NCBI GenBank assembly: GCA_947646015.1
Contig: CANSEY010000015.1
Span: 31,330 to 95,329 of the forward strand
DNA from: an uncultured Bacteroides sp.
GTDB lineage: Bacteria > Bacteroidota > Bacteroidia > Bacteroidales > Bacteroidaceae
DNA: 64,000 nt
Direction: 5' to 3'
Shown here: positions 1 to 8,559 of the stretch, piece after piece
How positions within the stretch are numbered: the stretch's first letter is position 1
How the letters are laid out: each line of letters begins with the position of its first letter
Notes under the pieces: model-generated
What the model was told of the DNA's origin: nothing
The model's input: only the letters and a program-made list of their open reading frames with translations
Databases searched by the model: none
Position numbers and translations under genes: made by a program

Positions 1-17
1 CTTAATTCTAGCCAAGA

Positions 18-1484
18 ATGAAAACAATTTATCCATTCATGGGATTAGCCCTTTGTGGCGCAGCAGCCCAGGCACAAGAAAAGCCGAACTTCCTGATTAT
101 CCAGTGCGACCATCTCACACAACGTGTCGTAGGCGCTTACGGACATACACAAGGCTGCACACTTCCCATTGACGAAGTAGCATCAAGAGGAGTAATCTTC
201 TCTAACGCTTATGTAGGCTGCCCCCTCAGCCAACCTTCACGCGCAGCATTATGGAGCGGCATGATGCCTCACCAGACCAATGTACGTTCAAACTCCAGCG
301 AACCCGTCAACACCCGCCTGCCGGAAAACGTGCCGACACTGGGTAGTCTCTTCTCCGAAAGCGGTTATGAGGCCGTACACTTCGGCAAGACTCACGACAT
401 GGGCTCACTGAGAGGCTTCAAACATAAAGAACCGGTAGCCAAGCCATTCACCGATCCCGAATTTCCGGTCAACAATGACAGTTTCCTGGATGTAGGAACC
501 TGCGAGGATGCCGTTGCCTACCTCAGCAATCCTCCGAAAGAACCTTTTATTTGCATTGCAGATTTTCAGAACCCGCATAATATCTGCGGATTCATCGGCG
601 AAAACGCAGGAGTACACACCGACCGGCCGATCAGCGGACCACTGCCCGAATTGCCGGACAACTTTGACGTGGAAGACTGGAGCAATATTCCGACTCCCGT
701 ACAATATATCTGTTGCAGTCACCGCCGCATGACACAGGCTGCCCATTGGAACGAAGAAAACTATCGTCACTACATCGCCGCCTTCCAGCATTACACCAAG
801 ATGGTGTCCAAGCAAGTAGACAGCGTACTGAAAGCCCTCTACTCCACCCCTGCCGGAAGAAACACGATTGTCGTAATTATGGCGGACCACGGCGACGGCA
901 TGGCATCCCACCGCATGGTGACCAAGCATATCAGCTTCTATGATGAAATGACCAACGTTCCGTTTATCTTTGCCGGTCCCGGCATCAAGCAGCAGAAGAA
1001 ACCCGTAGACCACCTGCTGACACAGCCGACCTTAGACCTCCTGCCCACCCTTTGCGACCTGGCAGGCATCGCCGTTCCGGCAGAAAAAGCCGGCATCAGC
1101 CTTGCACCGACTCTAAGGGGAGAGAAACAAAAGAAAAGCCACCCTTACGTTGTCTCCGAATGGCACAGCGAATATGAGTACGTTACCACTCCCGGACGCA
1201 TGGTGCGCGGACCGAGATATAAATACACCCATTATCTGGAAGGCAACGGAGAAGAACTGTACGATATGAAAAAAGATCCGGGTGAAAGAAAAAATCTTGC
1301 CAAAGACCCTAAATACTCCAAAATACTCGCCGAGCATCGTGCTTTGCTGGACGATTACATCACACGTTCCAAAGATGATTACCGCAGTTTGAAGGTAGAT
1401 GCCGATCCCCGGTGCAGAAATCATACTCCCGGCTACCCCAGCCACGAAGGTCCTGGGGCACGGGAGATCCTCAAAAGAAAATAA
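18..1484 (+). CDS. Secreted S1 sulfatase, possible uronate 2-O-sulfatase
   Basis: 488 aa with an N-terminal signal peptide (about residues 1-19, cleaved near AQA-QEK). The alkaline-phosphatase-like sulfatase fold is clear: metal-binding segment NFLIIQCDH near residue 24, then the active-site signature S-Q-P-S-R at residues 71-75. Ser71 would be converted to formylglycine by an anaerobic sulfatase-maturating enzyme. A second metal-binding stretch MADHGDG lies near residue 294. From memory of B. thetaiotaomicron gene order this corresponds to BT1596, an S1_9 heparin/heparan uronate 2-O-sulfatase; that substrate is inference. Only 17 bases precede the ATG in the window, so promoter and upstream operon partners cannot be seen. 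A wobble-paired hairpin with a T-run follows the stop. Confidence 0.85.
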   Translation: MKTIYPFMGLALCGAAAQAQEKPNFLIIQCDHLTQRVVGAYGHTQGCTLPIDEVASRGVIFSNAYVGCPLSQPSRAALWSGMMPHQTNVRSNSSEPVNTRLPENVPTLGSLFSESGYEAVHFGKTHDMGSLRGFKHKEPVAKPFTDPEFPVNNDSFLDVGTCEDAVAYLSNPPKEPFICIADFQNPHNICGFIGENAGVHTDRPISGPLPELPDNFDVEDWSNIPTPVQYICCSHRRMTQAAHWNEENYRHYIAAFQHYTKMVSKQVDSVLKALYSTPAGRNTIVVIMADHGDGMASHRMVTKHISFYDEMTNVPFIFAGPGIKQQKKPVDHLLTQPTLDLLPTLCDLAGIAVPAEKAGISLAPTLRGEKQKKSHPYVVSEWHSEYEYVTTPGRMVRGPRYKYTHYLEGNGEELYDMKKDPGERKNLAKDPKYSKILAEHRALLDDYITRSKDDYRSLKVDADPRCRNHTPGYPSHEGPGAREILKRK

Positions 1485-1496
1485 TTCTATAAAAAA

Positions 1497-1531
1497 GAGT
1501 GAAGATTGCTTGCCAGTCTTCGCTCTTTTTA
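1497..1531 (+). terminator. Intrinsic terminator after sulfatase
   Basis: A stem of about 10 bp with G-T wobbles (AGTGAAGATT with AGTCTTCGCT) is followed by TTTTT, 13 bases after the sulfatase stop. It overlaps the first possible GTG codon of the next gene, which argues for a later start there. Confidence 0.6.
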
Positions 1532-1567
1532 TTTCTTTTGCACATCACCATACGAGCAAACAAAATA

Positions 1568-3424
1568 GTGAATAGTAATTTACAGCATATAATAGCACTC
1601 ATTGCAGCCATATTCATATCGGCGGCTCTCCATGCAACAAACCTGAACAAAGAACGACTTACCTTACTCCAGCCACTTGTCGAGCATGATCTTTCTTTCA
1701 ATACAAATATCGATATTACAACGGACAGCATCATCTTATGGGAAAAGCTCTTAAGCCCCGAACTTGAAAAGCAGCAAGAATATCATATTCTGTTTCCATT
1801 GAAAATGATGGCAGTTCAGGCATTAATTACAGAAGGAAATATCAGTCTGGCAGTCAACAACGCCAACTCAATGTATCAGCAAGCCAAAGCTATAGATTAT
1901 CCTTTCGGAACGGCACTGGCATTGCGTGCCCTTGCAGACACCTACCAAAGTTCGGGAAATCCCCAGTCTGCTATAGAGTCTTATGAGGAATCCTTGAAAA
2001 TAATGCAAAAAATTCCGGCAAGTATTCCATATCTTAAGACAAGCATGTTTCATTTGATCCTGAGCAAACTCAAATACAGGCAAATGACAGATATCGAAAA
2101 AGATTTTGCCTATCTGGAGTCTCTTTACCATAAAGAATCAGGTTTGCCCGATGACTTCTATCTGCCTTGCAGCTATGCCTATTATTATATACAGACAAAC
2201 AACCTTCCAAAAGCACTGGAGTATCTGAAACAGCTGGACTCCATCTACGAAAAATATCCGTATCCCTACTATTCTTCAATCAGCAACTATATGTATGCCG
2301 GCTATCATATTGAGTCAAAAGAATATGATAAAGCGCTGAAAGAATATGAAGAATTACTCACCATAACAAAGAAAACGGCTTTATTCAGACATGTTCAGTT
2401 ATTACAGGAACGCGCCAAAGTCCTGGTACTTATGAATCAGAAACAAGAGGCGTGCAAGATTTATGAGGAGATTAATCATCTCAAAGATTCATTGGACGCC
2501 CAAAGTTATCTCAGCCAGATAAACGAACTGCATACCCTGTATCAGATAGATAAAAGCGAACTTAATTATATCAACATACAAAAAAATCTCTATTATTGGA
2601 GTCTGTCTGTGATCTTAGTGATCGTAGTACTGATCATCATTGCCATTTTCCGCATCAAGCGCACCAACAATCGTCTTCTGCAATCACAACAGGAACAGGA
2701 AAAAGCCAAGAAACAAGCAGAAAAGTCTATCCACACCAAAAGCCTTTTTCTCTCCAATATGAGCCATGAGATTCGTACTCCGCTCAATGCTTTATCTGGT
2801 TTTTCAGCTATTCTGACAGAAGAATCCATCGACAACGAAACGAAACAACAGTGCAACGATATCATCCAGCAGAACTCAGAACTGCTGCTCAAACTGATTA
2901 ATGATGTAATTGACTTATCCAGCCTTGAAATTGGAAAAATGCAATTCAAATTCAACGAGTGTGATATTGTAGCGCTATGCAGAAATGTCATCGACATGGT
3001 AGAGAAAATAAAGCAGACTCAAGCGGAAGTACGGTTTTCCACCTCTCTCAGTTCACTGAAGCTGACCACGGACAGTGCCCGCCTGCAACAAGTACTGATC
3101 AATCTGCTTATCAACGCCACAAAGTTTACTGCACAAGGCACTATCACCCTGGAACTGGTGAAACAAACGGAAGATACGGCCCTTTTCTCCGTTAGTGATA
3201 CCGGTTGCGGAATCTCCAAGGAGAACCAGAACAAGATATTCAACCGCTTCGAAAAGCTCGATGAAAACGCACAAGGCACAGGACTCGGATTATCTATCTG
3301 CCAGCTTATCATTGAGCAACTGGGAGGCAAAATATGGATCGACCCGGACTATGACAAAGGAGCACGTTTTCTGTTCACACACCCGATTTGCCATGCGCAG
3401 ATAAAGAAGGAGGAAACACGATGA
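1568..3424 (+). CDS. TPR-containing membrane sensor histidine kinase
   Basis: The frame is open from GTG 1499, but that codon lies in the preceding terminator. The GTG at 1568, just before a signal-like helix (NLQHIIALIAAIFISAALHA), is the likelier start, giving 618 aa. Order: export signal, periplasmic all-helical region with TPR-like repeats (about residues 25-345), one membrane helix (YWSLSVILVIVVLIIIAIF), a Gln/Lys-rich coiled coil, a HisKA domain with acceptor His400 in SNMSHEIRTPLN, and an HATPase domain with an N-box-like segment, G1 box DTGCGI and G2 box GTGLGLSI. No receiver or DNA-binding domain is attached and no response regulator is adjacent, so it is an orphan kinase. Its stop overlaps the next gene's ATG (ATGA), so the two are translationally coupled. 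The stimulus is unknown. Confidence 0.85.
   Translation: MNSNLQHIIALIAAIFISAALHATNLNKERLTLLQPLVEHDLSFNTNIDITTDSIILWEKLLSPELEKQQEYHILFPLKMMAVQALITEGNISLAVNNANSMYQQAKAIDYPFGTALALRALADTYQSSGNPQSAIESYEESLKIMQKIPASIPYLKTSMFHLILSKLKYRQMTDIEKDFAYLESLYHKESGLPDDFYLPCSYAYYYIQTNNLPKALEYLKQLDSIYEKYPYPYYSSISNYMYAGYHIESKEYDKALKEYEELLTITKKTALFRHVQLLQERAKVLVLMNQKQEACKIYEEINHLKDSLDAQSYLSQINELHTLYQIDKSELNYINIQKNLYYWSLSVILVIVVLIIIAIFRIKRTNNRLLQSQQEQEKAKKQAEKSIHTKSLFLSNMSHEIRTPLNALSGFSAILTEESIDNETKQQCNDIIQQNSELLLKLINDVIDLSSLEIGKMQFKFNECDIVALCRNVIDMVEKIKQTQAEVRFSTSLSSLKLTTDSARLQQVLINLLINATKFTAQGTITLELVKQTEDTALFSVSDTGCGISKENQNKIFNRFEKLDENAQGTGLGLSICQLIIEQLGGKIWIDPDYDKGARFLFTHPICHAQIKKEETR
3405..3418 (+). promoter_or_regulatory. 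Strong Shine-Dalgarno for second kinase
   Basis: AAGGAGGAAACACG directly precedes the ATG at 3421. A perfect AAGGAGG is unusual in Bacteroides and it decides the start of the downstream ORF against the earlier in-frame ATG at 3388. It lies inside the end of the upstream kinase gene. Confidence 0.7.
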
Positions 3425-5388
3425 AACGACTGATATTACTGATCATCACCTGCTATGGCCTACTGTCGGGCTATGCAAACACCGATACAGCCTCAGACAG
3501 TCTGCTGCAAGTGTTGCAAACACTGCCGCATGACACCACACGCCTCTCTACCCTGAACGACATTATCAAGATAGAGCAGAACAACTACAAATGTATCCAG
3601 TATTCGGATTCGCTGATGCAGGAAGCGTTAAAACTGAAAAATGACAAGTATGCCAGTTTAGCCGCTTATTATCATTTGTTGTATTATTACAACCGTTGCG
3701 AACAGGATAGTGTAGCCAAATGGATAGTCAAGATGGAACCGTTGGTACAAAAATCCGGTTTATGGGATTATTTCTTCGACGCCCGACGCTTTCAGATTGA
3801 CCTATACACCTTTACCGAACAATATGAGCTTGCCATCAGCGAAGCAAACAAGATGAAACAGAAAGCCCTTGATATTGACAATAACCGTGGAACGGTAGCT
3901 GCTTATCAGTGCCTGTCCAACGCATATATCGGCAGCCAGCGCTGGGACGAGGGGCTCAAAGCATTGGAAGAAGCCTACAGGCTGCTTCCAAAGAATGGCA
4001 ATGCAGTAGTCCATATCTCCGTCCTGTCACAGCTCATATCCGTAACCAAAGAAATGAAGGACAATTACAGGCAACTAAAATACCTGCAAGAGTTGGAAAA
4101 TGTACTCCGTAAATTCATCATTGACAATCCATCTCTAAAAGACGGATTTGCAGACGTATTCATTTTCAATGAGATTTTCTATGCGCATTATTACCTGAAT
4201 ACCAATCAGCCCCAAATTGCTTATTCACATATAGAAAAGTCTAAAAAGTATCTGACTGAAAATACCTATTTCATGTATAAGGTGCTCTACTACGACATCT
4301 ATGCGAAATACTATCAGAGTATCAAACAATATCAGCAGGCATCAGCCTACATCGACACGACATTAACTATGCTCAAGAAAGATTTCACCAGCGACTATGC
4401 CGAACAACTGCTGAAACAGGCTAAAATATGGGTGGAAGCCGGAGATAATAACAGAGCGACAACTCTCTACCAACAGGCACTGGCCATCAAGGACTCAGCT
4501 GCCATGGCACTCTCCAACACCCAAATGGAGCAAATCAAAAAAAGCTATAATCTGGATAAGATAGAACTGGAACAACAAAAGCAGACCAACCAAATACGTC
4601 TGATCAGCCTGATCGTAATCAGTGCCATTCTGATCGTATTATTTATTTCCCTATTCCGGCTCTCCAAAATCCGCAAAGCCCTGAAATATTCCGAGAGCGA
4701 AATACGCAAAGCAGCGGAAACGGTACGGGTAACCAACGAAATAAAAAATCGCTTCCTGTCAAACATGAGTTATAACATCCGGACCCCGCTCAACAACGTA
4801 GTAGGTTTCTCGCAACTCATAGCCAGCGAACCGAATATAGATGAAAAAACAAGAGAAGAATACTCGGCGATCATCCACCAAAGCTCAGAAAGATTAATGA
4901 GACTGGTCAATGATGTACTCGACCTGTCTCGTCTGGAAGCCAAAATGATGAAGTTCCAGATACAAGACTATGATGCTGTCTCACTTTGCAACGAAGTATG
5001 CTACATGGCACGCATGAATAATGAAAAGACAGGCATTCAAGTCCGCTTCACTCCGGAAGTCGAGTCACTGTCCCTTCGCACAGATACCACCCGATTGGGA
5101 TACGCTCTGCTCAGTACCCTGACCTATCCGCATGAACATGAAACAGAGGGACAACAGGAGGAACGGATTATCCGCTTTACATTAAGCCGGAAAGGTGAAA
5201 TGCTTTATTTCCGCATTCTCAACTCTCCATTGGCGGACGAGGCTTTCACCTCACAGGAGACCGGCATCAGGCATGAGATCAACCAGTTATTGCTGGCTTA
5301 CTTCGGAGGAAGCTATCAGGTAAACGCCCGGGGAACGGAAGGCCCGGAAATTGTTTTCACCTATCCCATTGCTTCAGAATCGGAATAA
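3421..5388 (+). CDS. TPR histidine-kinase-like protein with degenerate catalytic core (probable pseudokinase)
   Basis: 655 aa from ATG 3421, which overlaps the previous stop as ATGA and follows a strong Shine-Dalgarno. It has the same architecture as its upstream neighbour: signal peptide (ILLIITCYGLLSGYA), TPR-like periplasmic part, one membrane helix near residue 400 (LISLIVISAILIVLFISLF), coiled coil and a HisKA-like helix. The acceptor motif reads SNMSYNIRTPLN, so Tyr451 replaces the catalytic His. The ATPase part is also worn: the N-box Asn is missing (region TDTTRLGYALLSTL), no DxGxG box can be found (NSPLADE stands in its place), and the G2 box reads ETGIRHEI. The frame is intact for the full length, so it is not a decayed pseudogene. 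It may regulate or heterodimerise with the active paralogue; that is inference. Confidence 0.85.
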   Translation: MKRLILLIITCYGLLSGYANTDTASDSLLQVLQTLPHDTTRLSTLNDIIKIEQNNYKCIQYSDSLMQEALKLKNDKYASLAAYYHLLYYYNRCEQDSVAKWIVKMEPLVQKSGLWDYFFDARRFQIDLYTFTEQYELAISEANKMKQKALDIDNNRGTVAAYQCLSNAYIGSQRWDEGLKALEEAYRLLPKNGNAVVHISVLSQLISVTKEMKDNYRQLKYLQELENVLRKFIIDNPSLKDGFADVFIFNEIFYAHYYLNTNQPQIAYSHIEKSKKYLTENTYFMYKVLYYDIYAKYYQSIKQYQQASAYIDTTLTMLKKDFTSDYAEQLLKQAKIWVEAGDNNRATTLYQQALAIKDSAAMALSNTQMEQIKKSYNLDKIELEQQKQTNQIRLISLIVISAILIVLFISLFRLSKIRKALKYSESEIRKAAETVRVTNEIKNRFLSNMSYNIRTPLNNVVGFSQLIASEPNIDEKTREEYSAIIHQSSERLMRLVNDVLDLSRLEAKMMKFQIQDYDAVSLCNEVCYMARMNNEKTGIQVRFTPEVESLSLRTDTTRLGYALLSTLTYPHEHETEGQQEERIIRFTLSRKGEMLYFRILNSPLADEAFTSQETGIRHEINQLLLAYFGGSYQVNARGTEGPEIVFTYPIASESE

Positions 5389-5393
5389 AGCGC

Positions 5394-5401
5394 TATCTTT
5401 G
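5394..5401 (+). promoter_or_regulatory. -7 promoter element for MATE gene
   Basis: TATCTTTG matches the Bacteroides -7 consensus TAnnTTTG, 26 bases before the ATG at 5428. A weak TTGC lies about 21 bases upstream as a possible -33 element. Confidence 0.65.
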
Positions 5402-5427
5402 CAAACTGTAAACTTAAACGCTTAATT

Positions 5428-6750
5428 ATGTATACCAACAAACAGATTTGGAGTGTCAGTTACCCGATACTACTCAGCTTGCTGGCGCAAAATGTCATCA
5501 ATGTCACCGATACCGCATTCTTAGGGCACGTTAGTGAAGTGGCCCTGGGAGCTTCGGCTATGGGTGGACTATTTTATATATGTATATTCACCATCGCTTT
5601 CGGATTCAGCACAGGATCACAAATTGTCATTGCACGACGCAATGGAGAAGGACGCTACAGTGATGTAGGTCCCGTAATGATTCAGGGGATTATGTTCCTC
5701 CTGTTGATAGCTATATTGATGTTCGGCTTCACCAAAGCGTTCGGAGGAAATATCATGCGGTTGCTGGTTTCTTCCGAATCCATCTACGAAGGCACTATGG
5801 AGTTTCTGGACTGGCGTATTTACGGGTTCTTCTTCTCGTTTGTCAATGTCATGTTCCGTGCCCTGTACATCGGCATCACACGTACCAAGGTCTTGACCAT
5901 CAATGCTGTTGTCATGGCATTAACCAACGTCATATTGGACTATGCACTGATTTTCGGTAAATTCGGTCTGCCGGAAATGGGAATCAAGGGAGCTGCTATC
6001 GCTTCTGTACTGGCGGAAGCCTCTTCCATTCTCTTCTTCCTGATCTATACATATATCAGTGTTGATTTGAAAAAGTATGGTCTGAATCGTCTGCGCTCGT
6101 TCGATCCGGCATTGCTGATGCGTATTCTCAGCATTTCTTGCTTCACGATGCTTCAATATTTCTTATCGATGGCGACCTGGTTCGTGTTCTTTGTTGCCGT
6201 AGAACGGTTGGGACAACGGGAACTGGCCATTGCCAATATTGTCCGTAGTATCTACGTCGTACTGCTGATTCCGGTGAATGCACTGGCAACAACGACCAAC
6301 AGCCTTGTCAGCAATGCCATCGGCGCAGGAGGTATCCAATACGTCATGCCGCTTATCAATAAAATAGCCCGATTCTCGTTCTTCATCATGCTAGGACTGG
6401 TGGGATTGTCGGTTTTGTTTCCTCAGTTCCTCCTCTCCGTATATACCAGCGAAGCAGCGTTAATCACCGAGTCCGTACCTTCGGTATACGTTATCTGCTG
6501 CGCCATGCTCATTGCATCAGTAGCCAATGTCGTATTCAACGGCATCTCCGGAACAGGAAATACGCAGGCAGCCCTGTTGCTCGAAACCATCACGATTGCC
6601 ATTTACGGTTCCTACATCGTTTTCGTCGGAATGTGGCTCAAAGCACCGATTGAAATCTGCTTTACGATTGAGATTCTGTACTATACCTTGCTGTTGATAA
6701 CAAGCTATATTTACCTCAAAAAAGCAAAATGGCAGAATAAAAAGATATAA
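5428..6750 (+). CDS. MATE family efflux transporter
   Basis: 440 aa, almost entirely hydrophobic, with about 12 predicted membrane helices. The N-terminus (QIWSVSYPILLSLLAQNVIN, then DTAFLGHVSEVALGASAMGG) is the typical MatE start; the second MatE half begins around residue 225. The length fits the family (about 440-460). Members export cationic drugs or metabolites in exchange for Na+ or H+; the substrate cannot be told from sequence. It has its own promoter and sits between the kinase pair and ffh without close coupling to either. Confidence 0.9.
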   Translation: MYTNKQIWSVSYPILLSLLAQNVINVTDTAFLGHVSEVALGASAMGGLFYICIFTIAFGFSTGSQIVIARRNGEGRYSDVGPVMIQGIMFLLLIAILMFGFTKAFGGNIMRLLVSSESIYEGTMEFLDWRIYGFFFSFVNVMFRALYIGITRTKVLTINAVVMALTNVILDYALIFGKFGLPEMGIKGAAIASVLAEASSILFFLIYTYISVDLKKYGLNRLRSFDPALLMRILSISCFTMLQYFLSMATWFVFFVAVERLGQRELAIANIVRSIYVVLLIPVNALATTTNSLVSNAIGAGGIQYVMPLINKIARFSFFIMLGLVGLSVLFPQFLLSVYTSEAALITESVPSVYVICCAMLIASVANVVFNGISGTGNTQAALLLETITIAIYGSYIVFVGMWLKAPIEICFTIEILYYTLLLITSYIYLKKAKWQNKKI

Positions 6751-6766
6751 ATACAAGAGATTTTTG

Positions 6767-6774
6767 TACATTTG
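6767..6774 (+). promoter_or_regulatory. -7 promoter element for ffh
   Basis: TACATTTG matches TAnnTTTG, 34 bases before the ffh ATG at 6809. Confidence 0.55.
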
Positions 6775-6808
6775 CAGGCTCAAATAATTAATTCGTAATT
6801 AAATAACT

Positions 6809-8131
6809 ATGTTCGATAATTTAAGTGAAAGACTAGAACGGTCATTCAAGATTCTGAAAGGTGAAGGCAAAATCACCGAAATTAACGTGGCGGAGACGCT
6901 GAAAGATGTACGTAAGGCATTGCTTGATGCCGACGTTAACTACAAGGTTGCAAAAACTTTCACTGACACGGTGAAGGAAAAAGCCATCGGTCAGAATGTA
7001 CTTACGGCTGTGAAGCCAAGCCAGTTGATGGTGAAGATTGTGCACGACGAACTAACCCAGTTGATGGGTGGCGAGACGGTAGAAATCAACCTCGAATCCC
7101 GTCCGGCAGTAATCCTGATGTCAGGTCTGCAAGGTTCGGGTAAGACTACTTTCTCCGGTAAGTTGGCACGCATGCTGAAAACAAAGAAGAATCGCAAACC
7201 ATTACTGGTAGCTTGTGACGTTTACCGTCCGGCAGCTATCGAACAGTTGCGTGTATTGGCAGAACAAATTGAAGTGCCGATGTACTCAGAACTGGACAGC
7301 AAAAATCCGGTAGAGATTGCACAACACGCCATTCAAGAAGCTAAAGCCAAAGGATATGACCTCGTAATCGTCGATACAGCCGGACGTCTGGCCGTAGACG
7401 AACAGATGATGAACGAGATCACCGCTATCAAGGAAGCAATCAATCCGGACGAAATTCTGTTCGTGGTAGACTCCATGACAGGACAGGATGCCGTCAATAC
7501 AGCCAAAGAATTTAACGAACGCCTGGACTTCAACGGTGTGGTACTGACCAAACTGGATGGTGACACCCGTGGTGGTGCGGCCCTTTCTATCCGTTCGGTA
7601 GTCAACAAGCCGATTAAATTTGTGGGTACAGGTGAAAAGCTGGATGCTATCGACCAGTTCCACCCGGCACGTATGGCAGACCGTATCCTCGGTATGGGTG
7701 ACATCGTTTCACTGGTAGAACGTGCTCAGGAACAGTATGACGAAGAAGAGGCCAAACGTCTGCAAAAGAAGATTGCCAAGAATCAGTTCGACTTCAACGA
7801 CTTCCTCAGCCAGATTGCCCAGATCAAGAAGATGGGTAATCTGAAAGAACTTGCATCCATGATCCCGGGCGTAGGCAAAGCTATCAAAGATATCGATATC
7901 GACGACAATGCTTTCAAAAGCATCGAAGCTATCATCTATTCCATGACTCCGGCAGAACGTTCCAATCCGGAAATATTGAACGGCTCACGCCGTACACGTA
8001 TCGCTAAAGGTAGCGGAACAACGATTCAGGAAGTAAACCGTTTGCTGAAACAGTTCGACCAGACTCGCAAAATGATGAAGATGGTGACCAGCAGCAAAAT
8101 GGGCAAGATGATGCCAAAAATGAGAAAATAA
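6809..8131 (+). CDS. ffh: Signal recognition particle protein Ffh
   Basis: 440 aa, the normal length for bacterial Ffh. The protein binds 4.5S RNA and signal sequences of nascent membrane proteins and delivers ribosomes to FtsY. Order: N-terminal helical bundle (residues 1-90), G domain with P-loop GLQGSGKTT near residue 107, RPAAIEQL, DTAGRL near 190 and TKLDGD near 248, then a Met-rich M domain from about residue 330 carrying MIPGVGK and the tail KMMKMVTSSKMGKMMPKMRK. It has its own promoter and a strong terminator downstream. Confidence 0.97.
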   Translation: MFDNLSERLERSFKILKGEGKITEINVAETLKDVRKALLDADVNYKVAKTFTDTVKEKAIGQNVLTAVKPSQLMVKIVHDELTQLMGGETVEINLESRPAVILMSGLQGSGKTTFSGKLARMLKTKKNRKPLLVACDVYRPAAIEQLRVLAEQIEVPMYSELDSKNPVEIAQHAIQEAKAKGYDLVIVDTAGRLAVDEQMMNEITAIKEAINPDEILFVVDSMTGQDAVNTAKEFNERLDFNGVVLTKLDGDTRGGAALSIRSVVNKPIKFVGTGEKLDAIDQFHPARMADRILGMGDIVSLVERAQEQYDEEEAKRLQKKIAKNQFDFNDFLSQIAQIKKMGNLKELASMIPGVGKAIKDIDIDDNAFKSIEAIIYSMTPAERSNPEILNGSRRTRIAKGSGTTIQEVNRLLKQFDQTRKMMKMVTSSKMGKMMPKMRK

Positions 8132-8157
8132 AAAGAATTTTATTCTGTTTCAGATAG

Positions 8158-8190
8158 AAGGAGGAGGCTTGAGCTTCCTCCTTTGTTTTT
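8158..8190 (+). terminator. Terminator of ffh
   Basis: AAGGAGGAGG pairs with CTTCCTCCTT around a 6-base loop (stem about 10 bp with one G-T pair) and is followed by TGTTTTTG. Confidence 0.85.
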
Positions 8191-8316
8191 GTTATCACAG
8201 AATCCACTTTCTCATATTAATCAGCTTTTTATCAGACAGCTTCAATTCTACAAGTTCCCACTTTTCACTACCTCTTGTAGTGATTACTCCCGCTATAGTA
8301 AGCCCAATATAAAACA

Positions 8317-8387
8317 CTGCGTTTTACAAGGTATAAAGCTATGCTTTAGGAAGTGAAAAGCATAGCTTTATACCTTGTAAAGCGTAG
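8317..8387. repeat. Long perfect palindrome, copy 1 of a dispersed family
   Basis: Perfect 25-bp arms at 8323-8347 and 8357-8381 around the 9-base loop AGGAAGTGA; the pairing extends a further six positions with wobbles, to about 8317-8387. The core TAAAGCTATGCTTTA and its complement recur at 63895-63931. It lies in the 428-bp gap between ffh and the cytochrome genes, well past the ffh terminator. The rest of that gap (8191-8316, 8388-8523) is AT-rich and shows no gene. Confidence 0.9.
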
Positions 8388-8523
8388 CTTTAGCTTTCAT
8401 ATCCTCTCTCCTTTCACCAACAACTACACTGAAGGATTATCCTAAATTCATATTAATATCATTATCCACTTGTAATGATTACAATTTTATAAAGATTTTA
8501 TGTGAATATTCATTTTTATTTCT

Positions 8524-8531
8524 TTACTTTG
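8524..8531 (+). promoter_or_regulatory. Putative -7 element for cytochrome operon
   Basis: TTACTTTG (one mismatch to TAnnTTTG) lies 28 bases before the ATG at 8560. Confidence 0.45.
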
Positions 8532-8559
8532 CAAAAGATAACAAAACAGAAGCACGAAT

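Noticed and set aside
405-1013. Long minus-strand open frame inside the first sulfatase
   Set aside because: It lies wholly within a well-supported sulfatase gene on the other strand and shows no domain or signal of its own.
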